Assembly (NCBI RefSeq): GCF_006210265.1
Contig: NZ_VCNC01000004.1
Location: forward strand, 1-64,000
Length of the DNA stretch: 64,000 nt
Origin: Desulfovibrio sp. UCD-KL4C
GTDB taxonomy: Bacteria; Desulfobacterota; Desulfovibrionia; Desulfovibrionales; Desulfovibrionaceae
Reading direction: 5' to 3'
In this document: one piece after another, positions 44,678 to 54,504 of the stretch
How positions within the stretch are numbered: position 1 is the first letter of the stretch
Layout: each line of letters begins with the position of its first letter
Notes under the pieces: model-generated
What the model was told of the DNA's origin: nothing
Seen by the model: only the letters and a program-made list of their open reading frames with translations
Database searches by the model: none
Program-made: the position numbers and the translations under genes

Positions 44678-46522
44678 ATGAATATTCGTAAACAGTTCAT
44701 GATAGGGTGCGTAGCTTTTTGTCTGGTGCTGACAGTTGCCATTCTTTTGCTGATTTCAAATTATACCCGTAAAACTCTTATGCAGGAGTATCAGGGTAAA
44801 GCTGAAATCATGCTTCACTCTATGATGGCGGTTCGCCAATATACCGGAGCAGTGATCCGGCCTTCGGCAACAGAGCTGTTGCAAAAGGATCAGTTTATGC
44901 CAGAATTGCAGTCCACCTCATTAACGTCCAACGGTGTTTTCAGCCGCATTCCAGATAAGTTTAAGCATGAAATTATATATAAGACAGCTTCAACCAAGCC
45001 GCGAAACCCTTTAAATATGGCAACTACTGATGAAGCTCTTATAATCAATGATCTTGATAGGCTTGCTAAAAAGGGCAAGACTCCGTTTTGGGAGGGCGTT
45101 AGAAAAGTAAACGGTATTGATTATTATATTATTGCAGAAGGAGAATCCAATAAGCCTGAGTGCATGGTTTGTCACGGTACACCGGCACAAGCACCGCAAT
45201 CAATGAAAGACAAGTATCCTGTTGAAAAGGATGACGGTTATTATCGTAAACCGGGGCGTGTTGAATGTGCTCAGATTGCTTCAATTCCGCTTTCTACAAT
45301 GAACATGATGGCGAACCAGACTCTTGGGACTGCAATTTTTATAGGTTTCTTTTTTATTGCATTTGTTTTAGCTTTTTTATTTTTCGGGCTTAATTTACTT
45401 TTTAGTCCAATTTCACAAATTACAGATATTGCTAAGTTTATTGCAGAAGGTGACATAGAAAGCGCGAACATTTCAATTCAAAATTTAAGACGCTCTGCAC
45501 AGGGTAAATTCTTTGCATCTAAAATAATGAAGTCAGGAAATGAAATAGGGAATCTGGTTCAGTCTTTTGAAAAAATGACAGATGGACTTTCATCTCTGAT
45601 AACTGAAGTCCGGGATTCCGGAGACAACGTTTCGGTTGCCGGTAGAAAAATAAGTGCTACTGTCGGCGATATTGCTTCAGCTGTGACCAGACAGGCCGCT
45701 TCTACTAATGAAGTTACTGCAACAAGCAGTCTTATCCGTAAAACATCAAGAAATCTTGTTGAGGTCATGGAAGATGTTGCAGGAAATGCTTCTGAATCCG
45801 CAGATTTAGCTGAAGTTCTTCAAGGTAATATTTCACTTCGCGAAAAGTCTCTCATCAGTCTTGTTAATTCTACAGATGATGTTTCATCCAGACTGGGAGC
45901 CATAAACGAAAAAGCTACTAAAATTAATCAGATTGTAACAACCATTGCCAGAATTGCCGACCAGACTAACCTGCTTTCGCTTAACGCAGCGATTGAAGCT
46001 GAGAAAGCCGGACAATTCGGACAGGGATTTTCTGTTGTAGCACGGGAGATTAGAAGGCTTGCAGATCAGACAGTTCTTGCTGCTGAAGATATTGAGCTTA
46101 TGGTTCGTGATATGCAAACCGCTGTAAGTTCTGGTGTAACAGAAATGGAAAAATTTAATAGTGAAGTCCGCTCAAGCGTTGATGAAGTTGAAAAAATGAG
46201 TTTTGACCTTGGTCAGATCACTGAACAGGTGAGAGTTCTCAAGCCGAAGTTTGCTGAAGTTTCACAGGCTATAGGGGATCAGGCGGACAGTGCTGAGCAA
46301 ATCAATGAAGCTATGTCTGACTTGAGTGATTCCGCTGTGGGGGCAACAAGCTCAATTGAAGATTTTAAACGGACTGTCGCCAGTTTAAATTATACTGTGC
46401 AGAGCTTATCAGGAGCGGTTGATGGGTTCAAGGTTGCTGAGTCGAAAGCGAAGAAGTTTGCAGAAGCGAGTGAAAGTGAAACCGTGGAAACCGGTAAAAA
46501 TGACTTTGAACAAGAGAATTAA
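44678..46522 (+). CDS. Chemoreceptor with periplasmic c-type haem sensor domain (DUF3365/Tll0287-like)
   Basis: This 614-aa receptor lies 32 bp after the phosphatase regulator. TM1 is at about 8-28. The periplasmic domain (30-210) has the Tll0287-like pattern and a c-type haem site C162-M-V-C165-H166 followed by G. TM2 is at about 220-245, followed by HAMP. The signalling tip [39 protein letters not shown] is nearly the same as in the first receptor, so both should feed the same CheA. A bound haem would let it sense redox state, oxygen or NO. A Glu-rich tail ends the protein. Confidence 0.92.
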   Translation: MNIRKQFMIGCVAFCLVLTVAILLLISNYTRKTLMQEYQGKAEIMLHSMMAVRQYTGAVIRPSATELLQKDQFMPELQSTSLTSNGVFSRIPDKFKHEIIYKTASTKPRNPLNMATTDEALIINDLDRLAKKGKTPFWEGVRKVNGIDYYIIAEGESNKPECMVCHGTPAQAPQSMKDKYPVEKDDGYYRKPGRVECAQIASIPLSTMNMMANQTLGTAIFIGFFFIAFVLAFLFFGLNLLFSPISQITDIAKFIAEGDIESANISIQNLRRSAQGKFFASKIMKSGNEIGNLVQSFEKMTDGLSSLITEVRDSGDNVSVAGRKISATVGDIASAVTRQAASTNEVTATSSLIRKTSRNLVEVMEDVAGNASESADLAEVLQGNISLREKSLISLVNSTDDVSSRLGAINEKATKINQIVTTIARIADQTNLLSLNAAIEAEKAGQFGQGFSVVAREIRRLADQTVLAAEDIELMVRDMQTAVSSGVTEMEKFNSEVRSSVDEVEKMSFDLGQITEQVRVLKPKFAEVSQAIGDQADSAEQINEAMSDLSDSAVGATSSIEDFKRTVASLNYTVQSLSGAVDGFKVAESKAKKFAEASESETVETGKNDFEQEN

Positions 46523-46546
46523 CAGACTTGTAACAATTCTGACTCA
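46519..46546 (+). promoter_or_regulatory. Possible Pho-box-like direct repeats
   Basis: TTAACA (46519-46524), GTAACA (46530-46535) and GACTCA (46541-46546) repeat with an 11-bp period ahead of the PhoB-like gene, partly overlapping the stop of the preceding receptor. Eleven-bp spaced hexamers are how PhoB/PhoP-type regulators bind. The third copy is poor. Confidence 0.3.
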
Positions 46547-46593
46547 TTAGCAATTAATGTTACAGGTAAGGTTCGTTCCAAAAGGAGTTCATT

Positions 46594-47280
46594 GTGTCAA
46601 CTGAGAAAATACTGGTCGTAGAAGATCATTACGATACTATTGAATTATTGAAATATAATTTAACCTCATCCGGTTTTGAGGTTGTAACTGCAATGGATGG
46701 GCACAAAGCTCTGGAACAGGCCAGAAATGAAATGCCGAATTTGATTTTGCTTGATATTATGCTTCCTGGTATCGATGGATTGGAAGTTTGCCGCAGACTC
46801 AAGCAGGAATCCGGAACTCAGCATATTCCTGTCGTAATGCTCACAGCTAAAGGTGAAGAAGTGGACAGGGTTGTCGGTCTTGAGCTTGGGGTTGATGATT
46901 ATATCGTAAAGCCGTTTAGCCCACGTGAGTTGGTGCTCAGAGTTAAAGCTGTTTTAAGGCGCGGTTCTGAAATTGAAACAAAGCGTCCTGGTAAGTGGAG
47001 CCGCGAAGGGCTAGCTGTAGATTTTGAAGCTCATACTCTTGAATGTGACGGAGAGCCTGTGACTCTTACAGCAACAGAATTCAAGCTGTTTTCGGAATTA
47101 CTACAGCATGAAGGAAAAGTCCGCACTCGTGATCATCTTCTTGATACCGTATGGGATACTCATTTTGAAGGATATTCACGAACGGTTGATACTCATATCC
47201 GTAGGTTACGCCAGAAGCTCGGCCCTTACGCCGATTATATCGAAACCGTGCGTGGGGTAGGATATCGATTTAAATGCTGA
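46594..47280 (+). CDS. OmpR/PhoB-family response regulator
   Basis: This 228-aa regulator has a receiver (1-120, acceptor in LILLDIMLPGIDGLEV, Lys in DDYIVKPFSPREL) and a C-terminal winged helix (about 130-227, TATEFKLFSELLQHEGKVRTRDHLLDTVWD and SRTVDTHIRRLRQKLG). The GTG start has AAGGAG upstream. It closely resembles PhoB and precedes a PhoR-like kinase, but a terminator separates them. A phosphate role is likely but not proved by context, as no pst genes are in the window. Confidence 0.9.
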   Translation: MSTEKILVVEDHYDTIELLKYNLTSSGFEVVTAMDGHKALEQARNEMPNLILLDIMLPGIDGLEVCRRLKQESGTQHIPVVMLTAKGEEVDRVVGLELGVDDYIVKPFSPRELVLRVKAVLRRGSEIETKRPGKWSREGLAVDFEAHTLECDGEPVTLTATEFKLFSELLQHEGKVRTRDHLLDTVWDTHFEGYSRTVDTHIRRLRQKLGPYADYIETVRGVGYRFKC

Positions 47281-47312
47281 TTTAATTCAGTTGTAACTGT
47301 TTTAATTTTTAT

Positions 47313-47358
47313 GCTCGGGAGAAAAGCTTTTTTAGAAGCCTTCTTCCGAGTTTTTTTT
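47313..47358 (+). terminator. Terminator between the regulator and kinase genes
   Basis: An imperfect stem, CTCGGGAGAAAAGCTT with AAGCCTTCTTCCGAG, is followed by eight Ts. It splits the PhoB-like gene from its kinase. Confidence 0.88.
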
Positions 47359-47526
47359 ATGTGAATCATAGTCAGATCCATAAAGATTGTATTATCAGAT
47401 TTATTTTTGAGGGAAAGAGCAATTACGTTGCAAAATTGTAACGTAATTGAGTTTAATGTGAAGAATAATTGAGTATTCTACTATTTTTAATCACATTAAT
47501 ATTTAGCTCTGAAACAGAAGAAAATT

Positions 47527-49323
47527 ATGATCAGTGAAGTTAATTATTCAATTAAAAGCAAACTTTTTATTGTAGTATGTTTGGTTGCGATGATTTGTGT
47601 AACACTTCCGCTCGGGCTGTCATATTATCATTTAAAAGCAGATCTTATGGGCGATGCTCGTCAAAGCGCCCAGCAAAGTCTTGAACTGGCGCAAAGGCTT
47701 TACCGCAAGACTGGTAATATAAATGCCAGTGACCGCATCAGCGAAGTCTCACATCTGATAGGTGAAGAGATCGCGTTTTTTTCCGCAGACGGTAAAACTA
47801 TTTCAGGGGCTTCGTGGGTTAATCCCAAATGGGACGTATTAACCAGAGAGGAAGTGAGAGGGGCAAAGTCAGATGGTATCGGCTTTCATATAAGCTTTGA
47901 TTCAACCAAAGATATTTATATTCTTTATTCGGCAATACATTTTAAAGACAGCAATCACGGTACCGAAGGATATTTTTTAATCAAAAATCAACTCCTTGGG
48001 ATACAAGCGAAGATTTCGACAATTTGGAATACTTTTTTCTGGATACTTCCCGTAATTATGCTTGTCTGCTATCTGGTTATCCGGTTTGTAACCCGTCAAT
48101 TATCATCTTCTGTTGAATCCATGGTTAGAACTGCTGAAGCTGTAGGACAGGGCAATTATAAGCGGAGAATAAGGTCATTACCTGATAAAGAATTTTTGCG
48201 ACTTGCAAATTCAATTAATTGGATGGCTGAAAGAATCGGTGAACATGTTGGAACCATAACCAGCCAGAAAAATAAATTGCAAGCAGTGCTGAACGGTATG
48301 TGGGACGGGGTAATGGTAATGGATTCTGATTGTCGTATCCAAAGCGTTAACCGAGCATTAGTCGAAATTATTTCTGGAATTGAAAATTGTATTGGTCGTA
48401 GTCCTCTTGAAGTTATTCCTTGTCCGCAGTTACAGGATGCTTGCGACTCCGTTGTCGCAATGGAAGGGCCTGATGCTCTTAACGTAAATCTGGAGCTATC
48501 ATCAGGACGTGTTTACGAAGTTAATATTGTTCGTTCGCCGCATACATCCGACCCTGGACAAGGGCCGGGAGCAATCGCAGTGTTTCATGATATAAGTGAA
48601 ATTAAACGCCTTGAAACTGTCCGTAAAGATTTTGTCGCTAATGTATCGCATGAACTTAGAACTCCGCTCACATCTATCAAGGGATATGCAGAGACTTTGC
48701 TTTCCACTCCAGCTCCACCTGTAAAATTACGGAAAACATTTTTAAGAACTATAGAGAAGAATGCTGACCACATGTGTAAGATTGTGGATGACCTTTTGAA
48801 TCTGTCCCGTATTGAAAGTAACTCTACCCAAGATGGATTTGTAGATATGGATCCGGCAGAAGCTGTTTCGCAGGCATGGCAAGCATGCTCCAGTTTGGCT
48901 GAAAAGAGACATGTGAATATGGTTAGTACTATAGAAGCAGGAGCTTTCAGGGTTTTTGCCAACTCTGATCAAATGATTCAGCTTTTTAGGAATCTTTTTG
49001 AAAACGGCATCAAGTACGGACCGGAGAATGAAGCTGTAGCTGTGAGCTATTTGATAGATGGCAATGATCTGAAGTTTATTGTTCAGGATAAAGGTCCGGG
49101 AATTCCGGCCGCGGACCAATCCCGTATTTTTGAACGATTTTATTCTGTAGAGAAATTTCGGCGCAATGAATTCGGTAGTACAGGGCTTGGGCTTGCTATT
49201 GCAAGGCATATAGTTCGTAATCATGGCGGGGATATTAAAGTGCAAAGCCCGCCCGAAGGTTACAGCCACGGTACAGCGTTTATTTTTAGCCTTCCGTATA
49301 AGCCTGCAAGAAAAACGATGTAA
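47527..49323 (+). CDS. PhoR-like sensor histidine kinase
   Basis: This 598-aa membrane kinase has TM1 at about 13-35, a periplasmic region of about 130 residues, TM2 near 168-188, HAMP at about 190-240 and PAS at about 250-350. The HisKA box is VANVSHELRTPLTSIKGYAETL, and the ATPase lobe has LFRNLFENGIKYG, DKGPGIP and GSTGLGLAIARHIVRNHGG. The domain order matches PhoR. The large periplasmic loop suggests it senses an external signal directly. It lies 246 bp after the PhoB-like regulator, which is its likely partner. Confidence 0.9.
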   Translation: MISEVNYSIKSKLFIVVCLVAMICVTLPLGLSYYHLKADLMGDARQSAQQSLELAQRLYRKTGNINASDRISEVSHLIGEEIAFFSADGKTISGASWVNPKWDVLTREEVRGAKSDGIGFHISFDSTKDIYILYSAIHFKDSNHGTEGYFLIKNQLLGIQAKISTIWNTFFWILPVIMLVCYLVIRFVTRQLSSSVESMVRTAEAVGQGNYKRRIRSLPDKEFLRLANSINWMAERIGEHVGTITSQKNKLQAVLNGMWDGVMVMDSDCRIQSVNRALVEIISGIENCIGRSPLEVIPCPQLQDACDSVVAMEGPDALNVNLELSSGRVYEVNIVRSPHTSDPGQGPGAIAVFHDISEIKRLETVRKDFVANVSHELRTPLTSIKGYAETLLSTPAPPVKLRKTFLRTIEKNADHMCKIVDDLLNLSRIESNSTQDGFVDMDPAEAVSQAWQACSSLAEKRHVNMVSTIEAGAFRVFANSDQMIQLFRNLFENGIKYGPENEAVAVSYLIDGNDLKFIVQDKGPGIPAADQSRIFERFYSVEKFRRNEFGSTGLGLAIARHIVRNHGGDIKVQSPPEGYSHGTAFIFSLPYKPARKTM

Positions 49324-49355
49324 CTGGATTTAAGTTCCGAGTTGTTTATATAGAA

Positions 49356-49394
49356 AAATCCCGCTTAAAATAAAATTTTAAGCGGGATTTTAAA
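49356..49394. terminator. Bidirectional terminator, phoR-like / SPOR gene
   Basis: A perfect 15-bp stem (49356-49370 with 49376-49390) with a TAAAA loop sits between convergent genes, with A/T runs on both sides. Confidence 0.92.
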
Positions 49395-49420
49395 TTGTTC
49401 ATCAAGTATATTTTTAGAAT

Positions 49421-50116
49421 TTATTTAACTACTTTCTTGCTCTTTAACATTGGTTTTTTTATGCCGTATTTTGCCAGAACGTTTCGCATGCTTTGAGTGC
49501 TTTTAGCTGATCCGATGTGTCTGACGACAACTCTATACCACGTTTTGTTTCCGCTTTTACCTGCTTGAACAGATGAATCTAGTCCGTCGGTAATAAGTTT
49601 ATCGCTGAACTCATTGGCTTTGCTTTCAGCTCCGAAAGATGCGACCTGATACAGATAGTCGTATACTGGAGGAGCAACCTCTGCAGGATTATCTATTTCC
49701 ACCGGAGATTCAGGAGCTGCGGTAGCAACGTCTTTTTTAACCGCAGAAGGTTTTGGTACAACTTTGGCTTTAGGCTTTGCTTTAACTTCTTTTTTAGCGC
49801 TTTTTGTTTCCGGTTTAACAGACGTTTCCGGTTTTATCTTAAGGTTATCCATATACTGTAACTCTTCCGGTTTCAGTATACCGCCTTTCACTTCTCCGGA
49901 GCTATTCGCGGACTGGGTAGGCATCATCATTGCCAGTTCCGGCACATCGTTTTCCGGTTGATACCCTCTACCGAGCAGGATACCGAGTATAAAAAAAGCA
50001 CATAAGGCTCCAACGCATCCGGCACAAAGCCCAATGACTTCTGCCATAGTAAAGGAGAAATTATATTTTTTTTCCTGTGATGAATCTGAACCAGTCATTT
50101 TTTTTCGGGTAGCCAC
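49421..50116 (-). CDS. SPOR-domain membrane protein
   Basis: This 231-aa bitopic protein has an N-terminal cytoplasmic stretch and one membrane helix at about 25-48 (VIGLCAGCVGALCAFFILGILLG). A Lys/Pro/Ala-rich periplasmic linker leads to a C-terminal SPOR domain (about 150-225, YLYQVASFGAESKANEFSDKL). It should localise to septal peptidoglycan. It follows argS by 35 bp on the same strand and may share its transcript. Confidence 0.88.
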   Translation of the reverse strand: MATRKKMTGSDSSQEKKYNFSFTMAEVIGLCAGCVGALCAFFILGILLGRGYQPENDVPELAMMMPTQSANSSGEVKGGILKPEELQYMDNLKIKPETSVKPETKSAKKEVKAKPKAKVVPKPSAVKKDVATAAPESPVEIDNPAEVAPPVYDYLYQVASFGAESKANEFSDKLITDGLDSSVQAGKSGNKTWYRVVVRHIGSAKSTQSMRNVLAKYGIKKPMLKSKKVVK

Positions 50117-50151
50117 CGTGTCGCTCCGTTTTGTTGCAAACTTGCAGTCTG

Positions 50152-51795
50152 TTACATTTTTTCAGGTGCGGAAACTCCAAGCAGGCTCAAACCATTCGCA
50201 AGTGTTTTTGCTACAGCTTTGAGCAGGAGCAGTCTTGCCGCGATAATTTCTTTCTCTGCGGAAAGGATATGATGCATTGAGTAAAATCTATGCAGAGCAC
50301 TGGCAAGATCTCTCAGGTAATAACTGATGGTATGCGGGCTCATGTATTCACCTGCATTTTCCACTACATCATTAAACTGATCCAGAAGTTTTAACAGGCC
50401 CAGTTCTTCAGTATTATTAAGGTGGCTGAGGAGGTTTTGGTCGGGTGAGCCTACCTCGATTCCTTCATCAGCAGCCTTGCGAATTACTGAGCATATACGC
50501 GCATGAGCGTATTGTACATAATAGACTGGATTATCCATGGTTTTCTGTTTGACCAGATCAAGGTCAAAGTCGAGATGACTGTCGCTTTTGCGAGACAGAA
50601 ACATGAAGCGGGCGGCATCGCGGCCAACTTCATTAACCACGTCTGCAAGTGTTTCAAATTTACCGGCACGGGTGGACATGGCAATTTGTTCTCCGCCGCG
50701 CAGCAGATTAACAAGCTGCACAAGGATAACTTCGAGATGTCCCTTTTTGCCGAGAGCTTCAACAGCAGCCTGCATGCGGGGAATGTAACCGTGATGGTCT
50801 GCGCCCCATATGTCGACGACTTTGTCGAAACCGCGTTTGTATTTATCGTCATGGTAGGCGATATCAGATGCGAAATATGTCAGGTCACCATTTGATTTAC
50901 GGAGTACGCGGTCTTTATCGTCACCAAGGTCGGTACTCTTGAACCAGAGAGCTCCGTCTTTTTCGTAGGCCATGTCTCTTGCTTTGAGGTCTGCAAAAGT
51001 TTCTTCCACTTTGCCTACTGAAACAAGGCTTGCTTCAGAAAACCAAACGTCATGGCGTACATCAAAAGCTGCGAGGTCTTTTTTAATACCTTCAAGAATC
51101 TGGTTCATCCCATACTTACGGCAGATTGCTATTGAATCAGTTTCGTCCATTTCAAGAATGGTAGGATTGAGGTTCAGCACTTCTTTGGCGATATCAATGA
51201 TATATTCGCCTTTATAAAAATCTTCAGGATCAGCAACGTCGCGTCCTTCGGATTGCTGTAATCTTACCCATATTGAATTACCGAGGATAAGCATCTGACG
51301 GCCTGCATCGTTGACGTAATATTCTGCTTCAACATCATGCCCGGTAAATTCCAGAATACGGACAAGGCAATCACCGAGTGCGGCGCCGCGTCCATGACCG
51401 ATGTGCAGAGGTCCTGTTGGGTTGGCAGATACGTATTCGACCTGAACTTTGAGGCCTTTGCCTATTTCGGAACGACCGAAATCAGTACCCTTTTCAAGAA
51501 CTTCAGGAATGAGATTCTGCCAGAAGGAGTTGGAAAAGGTAAAGTTCAGGAAACCTGGTCCTGCGATATCGACTTTTTCAATATATGGATCATTGGTCAG
51601 CTCGTTCTTAATTTCCTCGGCTATGGCGCGTGGATTCATTTTTGCCTGCTTGGAAAGCATCATGGCAATATTTGCGGACATGTCACCGAAGTTTTTATCT
51701 CTAGGTGGTTCAAGGACAGCTTTTTCCGGCCATTCCCAGCCCTTGCTTTCAAGAATAGAACTTAAGACGTTTTGAAGGTGAAGTTTAGCTTTCAT
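50152..51795 (-). CDS. argS: Arginyl-tRNA synthetase
   Basis: This 547-aa class I synthetase charges tRNA-Arg. The HIGH motif is in [18 protein letters not shown] near residue 122. The KMSKS position reads MSTRAGKF, since ArgRS often lacks the canonical form. The Add-1 N-terminal domain and the C-terminal DALR anticodon-binding domain (from about 430, [15 protein letters not shown]) are both present. The next gene downstream encodes the SPOR protein. Confidence 0.97.
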   Translation of the reverse strand: MKAKLHLQNVLSSILESKGWEWPEKAVLEPPRDKNFGDMSANIAMMLSKQAKMNPRAIAEEIKNELTNDPYIEKVDIAGPGFLNFTFSNSFWQNLIPEVLEKGTDFGRSEIGKGLKVQVEYVSANPTGPLHIGHGRGAALGDCLVRILEFTGHDVEAEYYVNDAGRQMLILGNSIWVRLQQSEGRDVADPEDFYKGEYIIDIAKEVLNLNPTILEMDETDSIAICRKYGMNQILEGIKKDLAAFDVRHDVWFSEASLVSVGKVEETFADLKARDMAYEKDGALWFKSTDLGDDKDRVLRKSNGDLTYFASDIAYHDDKYKRGFDKVVDIWGADHHGYIPRMQAAVEALGKKGHLEVILVQLVNLLRGGEQIAMSTRAGKFETLADVVNEVGRDAARFMFLSRKSDSHLDFDLDLVKQKTMDNPVYYVQYAHARICSVIRKAADEGIEVGSPDQNLLSHLNNTEELGLLKLLDQFNDVVENAGEYMSPHTISYYLRDLASALHRFYSMHHILSAEKEIIAARLLLLKAVAKTLANGLSLLGVSAPEKM

Positions 51796-51986
51796 TATGG
51801 ATCAAAAATCTCCTTATCTAGATATGGTAAAACGGCTTATCATCTTTCGCCGTGCCTTCCAAGTGTATAAAACAGGTCTCGAATAGCCATGGGGTGGCTA
51901 ATACTCTTTCTTATTTATAAGAAAAATGTAAATCTCAGGCTCAATTTTTTAAATTAACAGTCATTCTTTTTTAGCGGAGATTTGTT

Positions 51987-52853
51987 TTGGATCCAGTTAT
52001 AAATCGTTTTCAAAAAATGAGCTATTCAATTCAATGGAATATCGCGCTCTTAACTTTGGGTTCTTTTTTAACAGCTCTTGCGATCAAGGGCGTAATTATT
52101 GCGAATGCTTTTTTACCCAGCGGGATTTCTGGGCTTGGGCTTTTAATGTATTATATTTTGCCGGCAGTGTCTCCGGGTATGTGGATTTTTCTGCTGAATA
52201 TTCCTGTGTTTCTAATTGGCTGGTTTTTTATAAGCCGTTCGTTTTTTTTGTATAGTCTTTACGGAATGCTGACTCTGAGTGGATTTGTAGAAATTTTACC
52301 ATGGACGGTCAGCTTTAATGACAAATGGCTGGCGGTTCTTGCTGGTGGGGTGGTGCTTGGGCTTGGTTCAGGTATCGCATTGCGTTCACTGGGGTCCACT
52401 GGTGGAATAGGCATATTGCAGATTTTCTTTCGTGAGAAACTCGGTATTAAGGCCGGACAATTTTCCATGGGTTTTAATGTTGTTGTCCTTGGAGTCGGAA
52501 CTATTTGGCTAAGCTTAAACGATGTGCTTTACTCTCTGGCAATGATTTATGTCTCTGCGGCAGTAATTGATGTCGTTCAGAGGTTGTTTAATCAGCGTAA
52601 AATGGTGCTGATAATTACGTCATTTCCAGAGGATGTTTCCGGTGCAATTATGAAAAAACATGGCCGCGGCACGACTTTGATCAATGCTCGCGGAGGCTAT
52701 ACCGGACAGGAACGCACTGTTGTGTTGACCGTTGTGGATTCTTTCAGACTTAAAAGGCTTGAGGCAACAATTTACAATATTGATCCTGCCGCCTTTGTAA
52801 TAATTGAATCAACTTTCAGCGTGCTCGGAAAGGGCTTTTCCGTGCCGAGGTAG
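51987..52853 (+). CDS. YitT family membrane protein (DUF2179)
   Basis: This 288-aa membrane protein starts at TTG, with GGAG at 51976-51979. About five or six helices cover residues 20-200, including GLGSGIALRSLGSTGGIGIL. The cytoplasmic DUF2179 domain is at about 205-285 (MKKHGRGTTLINARGGYTGQERTVVLTVV), the family's C-terminal fold. Function is unknown. It is the first gene of a tight unit with a SAM hydrolase-family gene and cobS. Confidence 0.85.
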   Translation: MDPVINRFQKMSYSIQWNIALLTLGSFLTALAIKGVIIANAFLPSGISGLGLLMYYILPAVSPGMWIFLLNIPVFLIGWFFISRSFFLYSLYGMLTLSGFVEILPWTVSFNDKWLAVLAGGVVLGLGSGIALRSLGSTGGIGILQIFFREKLGIKAGQFSMGFNVVVLGVGTIWLSLNDVLYSLAMIYVSAAVIDVVQRLFNQRKMVLIITSFPEDVSGAIMKKHGRGTTLINARGGYTGQERTVVLTVVDSFRLKRLEATIYNIDPAAFVIIESTFSVLGKGFSVPR

Positions 52854-52856
52854 TTT

Positions 52857-53663
52857 ATGAGCAGAACCATCGCACTTTTAACTGATTTTGGGCTGGATGA
52901 TCCATATGTAGGTCAGATGAAGGGTGTACTTGCAGGTAAGGCTCCTGATTCCAAGGTCGTTGATGTCAGTCATGGTATTGCGCCTTTTTGTATTTCGCAG
53001 GCTTCTTTCTTTTTAGCCTCCGCTATAAAGCATTTTCCAGATGATACTGTTTTCGTCAGCGTGGTTGATCCAGGAGTCGGGAGCGGACGTAGAATAATTG
53101 CGGCAGAATTTGGCGGATGCGTTGTTGTTGCGCCTGATAACGGCATTATTGAACTTGCCGAGGCTTACTCAAACGGGCCGATAATTGTTACGGATCTTAG
53201 CGAAATTGCAAATAAGATACGAAGTTCCTCCACATTTCACGGGCGGGATATTTTTGCGCCGATTGCAGCTGATATAGCCTGCGGAAAATCTCTTGAATCA
53301 CTCGGACCTAAACTGCCGCTTCGTGACATAGTGAGGATAGGACTTAAGAAACCGTTGTGGATGGAAAATGGAGTTGAAACAATTGTTCTGCATAATGACA
53401 GGTTCGGGAATTTGGTGCTGAATATTCCTGCCAGTCAGATTATGCCTGAGCGAATGTCTATATTATGTAAAAATCTAACTGCCGACGTTGGTACAGGGGA
53501 TGTCAAGAGAGTCTCTTGTTATGCTGAACTTGAATCAGGAGTTCTTGGCTTGATTGTCGGAAGTCAGGGATTTTATGAACTGGCTTTGTGTCAGGGGTCT
53601 GCGGCGGAAAAACTTCATTTCGGCCCGGGAGATTCTATTGTGCTTAAGTGGGGCAGTGTATGA
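52857..53663 (+). CDS. SAM hydrolase / hydroxide adenosyltransferase (DUF62)
   Basis: This 268-aa protein of the DUF62 (chlorinase/fluorinase-like) family hydrolyses S-adenosylmethionine to adenosine and methionine. The signatures are LLTDFGLDDPYVGQMKGVL at the N-terminus, SVVDPGVGSGRRII, and SSTFHGRDIFAPIAADIA, whose Asp/Arg/His positions contact water and the ribose. A cell role is not settled; SAM pool control is one proposal. It starts 3 bp after the YitT gene and its stop overlaps the cobS start. Confidence 0.9.
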   Translation: MSRTIALLTDFGLDDPYVGQMKGVLAGKAPDSKVVDVSHGIAPFCISQASFFLASAIKHFPDDTVFVSVVDPGVGSGRRIIAAEFGGCVVVAPDNGIIELAEAYSNGPIIVTDLSEIANKIRSSSTFHGRDIFAPIAADIACGKSLESLGPKLPLRDIVRIGLKKPLWMENGVETIVLHNDRFGNLVLNIPASQIMPERMSILCKNLTADVGTGDVKRVSCYAELESGVLGLIVGSQGFYELALCQGSAAEKLHFGPGDSIVLKWGSV

Positions 53664-54403
53664 TAAGCAGTTTTTTTCGTGATTTTTTGATGACTCTGGG
53701 CTTTATGACAAGACTCGGTCCTATACTTGATATTGAGCCGGAAGAACTTGGAAGAACTGTTAAATGGTTCCCTTTAAGCGGGCTTATCTTAGGGGCTGTG
53801 ATCGCTTTTCCTTTTTATTTGGGATTGTTTGCGGGAAAGTTCTGGATTCAGGCGTGGCTTACGGTTGTGGCTTCAATTTATTTTACACGAGGACTGCACT
53901 TTGACGGTATTGCGGATATTGCGGACGGTGCAGGGCCTTATCCTGATAAGCAGAGATTCTGGAGAATTATAAAAGACAGCTGTTGTGGTGTCTTTGGCGT
54001 TCTTGCTTTGACTATTGCATTTACAGGTCAGCTCATATGTTTTTATTATATATATGAAGCAAATAAGTTAGGAGTTGTTCTTTGGGTTTTTGTTGTTGGA
54101 AGACTTGGGAATACTTTAATGTGTATGCTCGGTAAATCTATAGCAAGACCAGGGCAAGGTTCACTTTTTATGCGCGGGGCAGATTCCTTTTCTATTGTCT
54201 TTGCGTTTGTTACAACAGTTGCAACAGGAATGTTAGTTGTTGATTTTAAGGTTCAGGTTTTAACTTATTTTCTTGCTGCAGCATGCCTCTTATTTTTATA
54301 TAGACTGGCTAAAAAGATGAACGGAGCAAATGGAGATTTTTTAGGCGCGGCTGTTGTTCTTTCTGAACTGGCTGTTTTGCTTGCCTTTGTTGCTTGTTAT
54401 TAG
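53660..54403 (+). CDS. cobS: Adenosylcobinamide-GDP ribazoletransferase (cobalamin synthase)
   Basis: This 247-aa membrane enzyme joins alpha-ribazole to adenosylcobinamide-GDP in the last steps of vitamin B12 synthesis. The ATG at 53660 overlaps the previous TGA in ATGA. The active-site segment GLHFDGIADIADGAG (an Asp-rich CDP-alcohol-transferase-like motif) is at about 82-96. Around six membrane helices are seen. It is the only cobalamin gene here. Its linkage to a SAM hydrolase may reflect the shared adenosyl/SAM economy. Confidence 0.93.
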   Translation: MISSFFRDFLMTLGFMTRLGPILDIEPEELGRTVKWFPLSGLILGAVIAFPFYLGLFAGKFWIQAWLTVVASIYFTRGLHFDGIADIADGAGPYPDKQRFWRIIKDSCCGVFGVLALTIAFTGQLICFYYIYEANKLGVVLWVFVVGRLGNTLMCMLGKSIARPGQGSLFMRGADSFSIVFAFVTTVATGMLVVDFKVQVLTYFLAAACLLFLYRLAKKMNGANGDFLGAAVVLSELAVLLAFVACY

Positions 54404-54504
54404 TCTAGATTTTTTTATTTTTATTTTATATTATTCGCAATATCATTATGTGCTCAGGCGTGTCTTAAGATTAACTTGGACTTTCACCAGATTGAGGATT
54501 GTTT

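Noticed and set aside
48742-49269. 175-codon open frame on the minus strand
   Set aside because: Antisense to the PhoR-like kinase ATPase domain; composition unlike a protein.
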